A DNA stretch of 64,000 nt from Capitulum mitella (taxonomy: Eukaryota > Arthropoda > Thecostraca > Pollicipedomorpha > Pollicipedidae), in assembly GCA_030062745.1 (NCBI GenBank), contig CP099839.1, forward strand, positions 67,001-131,000, read 5' to 3'. A program made the position numbers and the translations under genes. The notes beneath the pieces were generated by a model. That model was not told the origin of the DNA. It ran no database searches and saw only the letters and a program-made list of their open reading frames with translations. The first letter of the stretch is position 1, and each line of letters begins with the position of its first letter. This document shows, in pieces, positions 58,114 to 64,000 of the stretch.

Positions 58114-58917
58114 TATTATTATTATTGTTGTTGTTGTTATTGTTATTATCATCATTATCACAACAACTAACTTTTTTTCTTTAAAGATAATTTTCATTGC
58201 ATTTGTTATTTCCCAACCTTTTTTATTACTCTTGACTGGACCTTGAGTCTGACCGATGACCAATGAGTGTCGAGACCTCACGTTAACAAACTATTTAATG
58301 CGGAAACGTCAAAAATCCCTACGTGAGCGTCTTGTGGTTAGCATACCAGTGATGACACAATCTGTTTTGGGGAAATAATGTGTGTTTTGGGTTTTTCTGG
58401 CTGAAATCGCAAGTAGTACTTATCAATATTGCATTTGAAGCACCATGCAACCACAACTACGATTACTTTTCCTCAGAGTAAGCGCTCGGTCAAAATCTTA
58501 CAGTTGACCGATGGATTGTATCTGGATACTAAATGCACTATGAAACAAGTCAGTAGGTTCATCTAGATGTACAAACCAAAAGGAGGAAGGCAGAGCATTG
58601 CTGGAGTTTGATCACATCAAAACAACTTCACAATATTTGGGATTGGCTACTCTGGACAATTTCTGCATCAGGCCTGTTAGATTAATGGATGGAAAGCAGT
58701 AGGCTGGAGGACCAACTTCCTCCTCATTTGAGAAACTTTATAAATCTAGTGCCACATAGAAATCAAACCAGTTTTGCCATGTAACTCTGCAAACAATGTG
58801 CCCATACTAAAATAGTTTACATAACACTTACCACTCAATGCCACTTCAACCATCTTAGTCATGATATACAAAAAACTGCATGATATATATATAAATCATG
58901 TCTAGCATACTTAATAC
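57338..58917. other. AT-rich GCN1 5' intron with microsatellites
   Basis: Contains an (ATT)n(ATC)n(ATT)n(GTT)n microsatellite at about 58050-58160 and TTAGG-like units at 57806-57850. No gene seen. Confidence 0.7.
57806..57851. repeat. Short TTAGG-like telomere repeat
   Basis: GGCTAGGTTAGGCTAGGTTA followed by GGTTAGGTTA is a run of the pentamer that is ancestral for arthropod telomeres. Confidence 0.7.
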
Positions 58918-58944
58918 CTCAACAAATGAATGTCTCCGCTGTTC
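58918..58944 (-). other. Candidate 27-nt microexon upstream of GCN1
   Basis: Bounded by GAGCGCAG on the 5' side and GTATTA on the 3' side, with both phases 0; it would add EQRRHSFVE between the 59.1-kb leader exon and GCN1 exon 1. Support is only splice-site shape and frame. Confidence 0.25.
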
Positions 58945-59062
58945 CTGCGCTCGATCAAAAGCATTTCGAGAAAAAAACAACAACTTAACACAACACTGAT
59001 ATTCAGTTATCACAAAACAGGAAAATGAAACATCACCAAGTGGACTTCACGTTCAAACTAAC

Positions 59063-59194
59063 CTCGTAACATAGAATATTTCTCCGCAGCTGGCTATCCA
59101 ACAAGCTGTGTTTGCCGGTTATCGCCTCAAAGACGGCTGCCACTAGGGCGAACGGCATGTATCGCAGACTGCTGCGTCGTGATTGTAATAACAT
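59063..59194 (-). other. Candidate GCN1 5' leader exon or N-terminal extension
   Basis: An open frame with an in-frame stop just upstream runs from ATG 59194 (second ATG 59158) to a good donor GAG|GTTAGT at 59063, 44 codons. The protein starts with a basic stretch and has a short hydrophobic run, PFALVAAVFEAITGKHSLLD. It ends in phase 0, so it could continue in frame into a 27-nt candidate exon (58918-58944) and then into GCN1 exon 1. I do not recognise it from GCN1 homologues. It may instead be a 5' UTR containing an upstream open frame, or the start of another small gene. Confidence 0.4.
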
Positions 59195-60690
59195 GCAGCA
59201 CTATGAAGTATGTTTGATCCCATATTGGAGTAATTCTTTCATGTATTTCTTAGGTTTCATGTCTAAGGACCACGGATTTATGAAAACAGTCCCCTGTCCT
59301 AGGCAAATCGACACAGATATGCACATGTATAACTATTTCTTTGCTTAAAATCAAAGTATTTATCCCCATTTATTTGTATGGCAATGTACAGATGAATACT
59401 TTCTGAATATTTAGCAAATTTTTTGGTCTAGCACAATTTGGCGCAGGGACGACAGTGGCATTTTTATGCACCGTGAATACGCATGGCTATGGGACGCATA
59501 TCAAACCATGCATTGTGATCCTCGTGCGTGTGGGTGCCAAGCAGAAGGCACGCCTTGCACTCAACGCAGGGTGTATACATGCGTTAGTGAGAGCCCCTAA
59601 AAGTAATGGTTTTTGAAGTCAGAAATCTAGATGACTTGTTGTATCATATTAGTTCATTTAAGCTATTTCTCTGACGGCGGGCAATGCCATTTAAATCGCA
59701 TTTGTTTTGTGAAACTGTATTGCAGTGTAGCGTGCCTTCTGCCCTTAAGCTTGTTGCAGTATTATTCCATTGTCGAATCTTCTTGGTTCTTAGATGTCTG
59801 TTGTAAGTTTGTTAATGTTTTACTGAAGTCATCATTTCTACATGTCAGAGCCAGAAGTAGGTTAGGTTAACCTAACCTAACTGGTTAAGGATCCATTCAT
59901 TTTTAGTGGGTTCTGGTAATGTGCTGCTTTTACATGTGATGCATAATAAAAATTCCTCTCCTTTTGCCTTCAGAAGATTTGGTGATATCATAAGCATTGG
60001 ATTTTAAACAGTATGGGTTCCTTCATTGCCGGGTTCCGTCATTGCCCCTTACATAACCACATATTATGTTTTACTAGAATCAAGCAGTGATACCATTGGG
60101 GGTAAATGCCTCCCAAGCAGTCCTTTCATTTTTTGCTCTGAAAGCACACATCCTAAAACTATGCACTTTAGAATGATATTTCATTTTTTTAAACATAATC
60201 AAACTGGTGGACCTGAAATAGACTGTGTTGATATGCCATTAAATTTCTGTTCTATTCAGTGAGAAAGCACCTGTGAACTTAATTTTGAACTTCTCTTGTG
60301 CAGTTAAGGTAATGTTTTTGGGCAGTCTGTAACTAAGTTGACATTCAGTTTGAAACTAAGTGAAATGATACCAGTCTTTGGTAAACTCATGTTGACTGTT
60401 CAATCATAAGATACCAAAATGGAATGGTTCATTCATGCCAGTGCTATGAGACATGTGTCATGCCACTATTTGCCTCACTAGATTTATCCATACTGACTGT
60501 AATTCCCTGTTATTGGCATGCAATGAAGAAATCTGTTACTTTTTATCAAGCATAATTTGTGCAAACTCAGGTCTATCCCATCAGGCCTGGAAGCAATTTT
60601 GAGGAAAAATCTACACTTAAATATTGCCACAAACACACCTAAACTGAAGGCTGTCCACATTGTAGTGTTACAGTTTGCTCAACCACCTTT
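59195..60690. promoter_or_regulatory. Intergenic region between divergent GCN1 and STARD7
   Basis: About 1.5 kb of AT-rich sequence without a recognisable exon. It should contain the STARD7 promoter and possibly that of GCN1. No clear TATA box or initiator can be assigned. Confidence 0.4.
59858..59879. repeat. Perfect 22-bp palindrome of TTAGG/CCTAA units
   Basis: Two TAGGT-type units meet two inverted ones (GTTAGGTTAACCTAAC core), giving head-to-head telomere-like repeats in the GCN1/STARD7 intergenic region. Confidence 0.75.
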
Positions 60691-60803
60691 AAGCCCAGAC
60701 ACTACATCCTAGCTTGATGTTCCCTTTCCAGATACATAGATGCTCAGTTGTCCTTAAGTCCAGACTTTACATCCTAGCATGATGTTCCGTTTCCAGATAC
60801 ATA
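60691..60803. repeat. 65-bp tandem duplication just upstream of STARD7 start
   Basis: ACATCCTAGCTTGATGTTCC followed by TTTCCAGATACATA recurs 65 bp later with three or four changes. Each copy has a CCTTTCCAG-type 3' splice-site-like motif. The second copy ends 35 bp before the STARD7 ATG. Confidence 0.85.
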
Positions 60804-60837
60804 AAATTGCTGGTCAGCTCCTGCCTGCCTCCTGAGG

Positions 60838-61098
60838 ATGCTGGCGCTGCTGAAGACAGGCCGAGCGGCGGCGGCGGCCGGCCCGGCGGCCCGCGCCGCC
60901 TCCACCCGCCGACCGCCGCCGCTGCCGTTGCTGGCGGCCGTCCGCCAGAGGGCGTTCTGCAGCGGACCGGCGCAGCGCCTGCTGGCTCTGCACCGCCGGC
61001 TGGTCAGCGTGCTGCGTCAGCAGTCCCGCGCCCTGCTGCGTCTGTCGGTCATCCAGTGCGAGTTCGTGCTGATTTACCGTACCCGCCGGTCGATGCAG
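60838..61098 (+). CDS. STARD7: STARD7 exon 1: mitochondrial targeting segment
   Basis: Eighty-seven codons from MLALLKTGRAAAAAGPAARA to RTRRSMQ, with no acidic residue in the first 70. It includes a LIYRTRRS stretch equivalent to the vertebrate membrane-proximal arginine segment. Donor GTGGGT, phase 0. A stop lies in frame shortly upstream (TGAGGATG context). Confidence 0.82.
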
Positions 61099-63921
61099 GT
61101 GGGTCGGCGGCGCGGCTCGCGGCCCGCGGCGAGCCGCGCCCGCTGGCGAGCCGCGGGCGCGCTGCTGTTTACAGTCACTTTCAGTCATTGTCAGTCTCAT
61201 TGTTTTGGCGGTCTTTTAAAGGGGTTTCCTTTTCGTGTTGCGTATGGGTCTTGTCTTGCGATCGTACCCGTTTTACCGACATGTTGTTTATTTATCGTAC
61301 AATAGGTCACGTTTTGAGTGGAAAAATCGTTGTGATCTACTTAAGGGCCTTCACCTGCACACGTCAAGTTGTTGTTCATTCACGTCGCTATGACTGTCCA
61401 GCCGTCATTGATGCACCATTGGTTCGTCCTTGACAGCTGTTCGAGCTCTACTCGAGCCTGTACGAGCGGGAGGCGCTGCACGAGATGCTGCGTTCTGTGC
61501 GCCACCTGCTGGCCGCCCACGGCCGCCGCCTGCTGCTCAGCGCCGCGCTCATTTGCGGCCACGAGGCGACCGCGCCGCCGTCCTCCAAGCCGGACCAGGA
61601 GGACGCTGGCCCGGAGACGCCGGTGCCGCCGCCGGCCGCCAGGTATGGCAGCAGAAGGACCGGACGTGGCAGGGGGTATCCGACTTCGGTGAACAGTGGT
61701 TGAGGTCGGTGTCAGAGTCAATACCGATCTGAGCCGAGCTCCGGAAAATGGAAGGCTAGGTTGTGTCCGTGGAGACCGGAAGGTAATTATATTTGCGCAT
61801 GCTTTTCCGGAATCTGCTGGACACAAATGTAGTCGCTGCGCGGAGTATTGTTACAGAAGCAATGAGCGGTGGAGGTATTTGTCTGTCAAGATTTCCCGAG
61901 TCTTCAGAATTCAAACCCGATGTAACTGTCAGAATCGCAACCTGCCCCATCCTGGTTATCCCCATATATTTTTTCACATTTTGTCACTAGGTTTAAGTAG
62001 AATCGTACGTCTTTCAGTCACGGGTATGAGGAGGAATTCGAGCGTTTCGCAAAGCTTCGAAACGAAAGTATCGTCTGCCCAGATTGCGGCAACCGACAGA
62101 TTATCGACAGAAAGGTACGAAACTATTACATTTCTTATCGCTGATTTCAAGGAGATGCGTCGATGTTCACCTGCATGCGTGACAGTTACATTTTTTTAGC
62201 GTGACTTCCGTTCGTGACAGTTGTGAAAAAGGAACCGCACACTTTTTCGTGCCTTGAAGCCCATTCATGATCTCGTAGCTCAGCCACGTGACGTACTGCA
62301 CGTGCGCCGGCGGCCAGCCGACCGCGGCCGTCAACCGTGGAGCGGAGAGCACGTGGGTGCCATTCCTTGAACGGAACCACGTGGTGGTGTGGCGGCAGCA
62401 GCACCCGGAACAGCCGCACCTCTATTCGTACAAAGGTATCTGTCTGGGCGCCGGAACGTTCCGAACTTTCGGGATGTCGTCGGTCTGCTGCTCCCTGTGT
62501 TTGCATCGAAGAAATGCTGCATATATAGTATCATGGAAGTCAGCCTGTCTGTCCACCGTAAAAGCTTTTGGGCTTTCAGTCTTGCCCGTGGCGATCGTTT
62601 GCTCGACAAAAAGTTCCGAGAACGCGGAGAGACTCTGGATCCCAGTCGAGAGCATGCCAGCGTTGCAGACGCCCCGTCCGACTTCTCTGCGACGCGCCAG
62701 CCGTCGCGGGACCGCGTCGCTGACGACGTCTGTCGGTCGCCGTGCGCCGCAGTGTACGGCTCCTACGACGACGTGTCGGCCGAGACGTTCTTCGAGGTGC
62801 AGCTGAACACGGCCTACCGGAGCCATTGGGACCCGAGCGTGCTCGAGCTGCGCGTGGTCGACTCGGGGCCCGCCGCCGGCCAGGACGTCATCTACTGGAG
62901 CGTGCGGTTCCCGGTCAGTGGCGCGGAGCTTCGCGATCTCAGCCGTTCTCCAGGGTGGGCTGTAATCTTAACGCTTCTCCATCGCATTCCAGCCCTGGTC
63001 GCGCCCTCTGGTTGATTATTGGGTTATTTAACGACGCTGTCGACTGCCAGAGTCATTTCTCGTCGCGACCTCTCACGCCGGTTGTCGCGGGGGCCGGCGA
63101 AATGTCGCTGTTACCCGGACTCGAGCCGGGGACCTTTCGGCCATAAGGCGAGCATGGTAACCACTACACTACACCCACTGCACTACGTCGTTCGAGCCTC
63201 TCCGGTACTCAGTATCGTTCGCAGAACGGTTCTGCGCAGCCGTCGCCCGCGTCGTGACCGGGCCGCCGCCGCTGACGCCGTCCGTGCCGTCGGCAGAGCA
63301 TGTTCCAGAACCGGGACTACGTGTTCGACCGGCGCTATTACGTGGACAAGGCGGCGCGTCAGATGACGATCGTGTCGCGCTGCACCGCCCACCCGGACTG
63401 CCCGGAGCGGGCCGGCGTGGTGCGCGTGCACGACTACTGGTCGGTCATGGTCATCCGGCCGCACGCCGAGTTCGACCAGGTGATGACGGCCGCGGCGGGG
63501 CACAGCTCGTCGACGGAGGGGCGCCAGCGGCGGCGCGCTGCGAGCGGTCTCTGTGTGTGAGGAGCAGGGATAAGTGGCATTGTTCCTGTAAGGTGGCGTG
63601 CAGTGCAAACGCCACTGAATTGCACTCAGAACCGTGACAGATGCGGAGTCTTCGTCTTCCGTCGTTATGTTGTGCGGCTGTTAACCACGGCTGCTGCATG
63701 AGAAAGATCTCCATAAGGCGTGAGTTATGGCCCGGGTGTTGTGAAATTGATGGTATGGGTCGTCACCCGTTAATATGAGAGTTTGTTGCCATCCGCACTG
63801 CGACTGACGCTGCTGTGTCACGCGTTCCCGCCGCAGCCGGGCATGGACTTTGGCCTGACATACTTTGACGACCCGGGCACGTACCTACCGCCGGTCATCA
63901 CCAACTACGTGGCGGCCACCG
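60838..63921 (+). CDS. STARD7: STARD7-like START-domain lipid transfer protein (3' part outside window)
   Basis: Gene-level entry for six exons. STARD7 carries phosphatidylcholine to mitochondria. The N-terminus (from ATG 60838) is rich in Ala, Arg and Leu without acidic residues, as expected for mitochondrial targeting. Exon 2 matches the vertebrate LYGRLYSE...RLWRRLHGR segment. Exons 3-6 encode the START domain: VVVWRQQHPEQPHLYSYK, FFEVQLNTAYRSHWDPSVLE, QNRDYVFDRRYYVD and VRVHDYWSVMVIRPHAEFD, matching vertebrate FFNVQLDTEYRKKWDALV, YSRDYVYVRRYSVD and VRVRSYESQMVIRPHKSFD. It is divergent from GCN1. The last START helices and C-terminus are beyond base 64000. The acceptor of exon 3 is uncertain. 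Confidence 0.92.
61437..61642 (+). CDS. STARD7: STARD7 exon 2
   Basis: Encodes LFELYSSLYEREALHEMLRS, aligning with vertebrate AQLYGRLYSESSRRVLLGRL, then LLLSAALICG and an acidic/proline-rich linker. Acceptor CCTTGACAG, donor GTATGG, ending in phase 2. Confidence 0.85.
61643..62283. other. STARD7 intron 2
   Basis: No recognisable gene or repeat. The neighbouring introns 61099-61436, 62436-62752 and 63480-63836 are likewise without clear content. Confidence 0.5.
62284..62435 (+). CDS. STARD7: STARD7 exon 3: start of START domain
   Basis: The certain part encodes WVPFLERNHVVVWRQQ and PHLYSYK, matching vertebrate WEMVMDKKHFKLWRRPI and THLYQYR. The acceptor is ambiguous: TAGCTCAG before 62284 or GGAGAG before 62350, both in the correct phase. 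The shorter form is closer to vertebrate length. Donor GTATCT, phase 1. Confidence 0.72.
62753..62913 (+). CDS. STARD7: STARD7 exon 4: START domain
   Basis: Encodes YGSYDDVSAETFFEVQLNTA, YRSHWDPSVLELRV and DVIYWSVRFP, matching vertebrate FGTYTDVTPRQFFNVQLDTE and EVLHWVTHFP. Acceptor GCGCCGCAG, donor GTCAGT, phase 0. Confidence 0.92.
63107..63178 (-). repeat. tRNA-derived sequence (SINE head or tRNA pseudogene)
   Basis: The minus strand has an A-box-like TAGTGTAGTGG and B-box-like GGCTCGAGTCC with correct spacing and a good T-arm. The acceptor stem does not pair and the anticodon stem is mismatched, so it is not a working tRNA. It lies in the STARD7 intron between exons 4 and 5. Confidence 0.6.
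63297..63479 (+). CDS. STARD7: STARD7 exon 5: START domain
   Basis: Encodes SMFQNRDYVFDRRYYVDKAA, QMTIVSRCTAHPDCPE and VHDYWSVMVIRPHAEFDQ. Acceptor GCCGTCGGCAG, donor GTGATG, phase 0. Confidence 0.92.
63837..63921 (+). CDS. STARD7: STARD7 exon 6: START domain, last in window
   Basis: Encodes PGMDFGLTYFDDPGTYLPPV and ITNYVAATG, matching vertebrate GFDYLLTYSDNPQTVFPRYC. Acceptor TTCCCGCCGCAG, donor GTGAGT, ending in phase 1. Confidence 0.9.
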
Positions 63922-64000
63922 GTGAGTGGGCTGCCTGCCATGTGGCGCGGTGCCCGCCGCGCCGCCGGCATCGGCCCGAACGCTGACGTACGCAGCGACG

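Overview
This is eukaryotic nuclear DNA. All the protein-coding evidence points to an animal, most likely an arthropod: the window has CLIP-type serine proteases, short runs of the TTAGG telomere motif, GC-rich exons with small spliceosomal introns, and DNA transposons and LINEs. A crustacean such as a barnacle is plausible, but the species cannot be fixed from the sequence alone.

Most of the window (about 57.3 kb down to base 280, minus strand) is one gene: GCN1, the giant HEAT-repeat protein that senses collided ribosomes and activates the eIF2-alpha kinase GCN2. I could place 38 coding exons with consistent splice phases. They encode about 2,368 residues, from a clear N-terminus to roughly the last 300 residues, which lie beyond base 1. 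One donor (exon 32, near 7573) appears to be GC rather than GT. Two further small exons at 58.9-59.2 kb may be a 5' leader or an N-terminal extension.

On the plus strand, from 60,838 to the right edge, is the first part of a divergently transcribed STARD7-like gene (mitochondrial targeting segment, then a START lipid-transfer domain). Six exons are visible; the C-terminus is outside the window.

The GCN1 introns carry most of the unusual content. A 17.6-kb intron (21,828-39,432) holds two nearly identical, intronless CLIP-domain serine protease genes on the same strand, created by a tandem duplication of about 5.1 kb. The second unit later received a 2.3-kb hAT-like element with a perfect 8-bp target duplication, and the first unit preserves the empty site. 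The two proteases differ mainly in a short block at the zymogen-activation segment, and both lack the usual Arg/Ile-Val-Gly-Gly cleavage site while keeping the catalytic triad. Another intron (7.9 kb) holds two tRNA-Pro genes. Other elements are a 1.2-kb piggyBac-like element with TTAA ends, a 5'-truncated LINE with RNase H domain and target duplication, three copies of a 1.1-kb inverted-repeat element, and a tRNA-like SINE fragment in STARD7.

A recurring pattern is that tandem repeats abut GCN1 exons and copy their 3' splice sites. A 35-bp array of about 84 copies (2.7-5.7 kb) copies the acceptor of exon 35, and a 62-bp array (48.0-48.4 kb) copies the acceptor and first 34 coding bases of exon 10. 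Exon 13 has a smaller exon-start duplication, and arrays without clear exon sequence abut exons 16, 29 and 31. This looks like repeated local amplification of intron-exon boundaries and is the most distinctive feature of the window.
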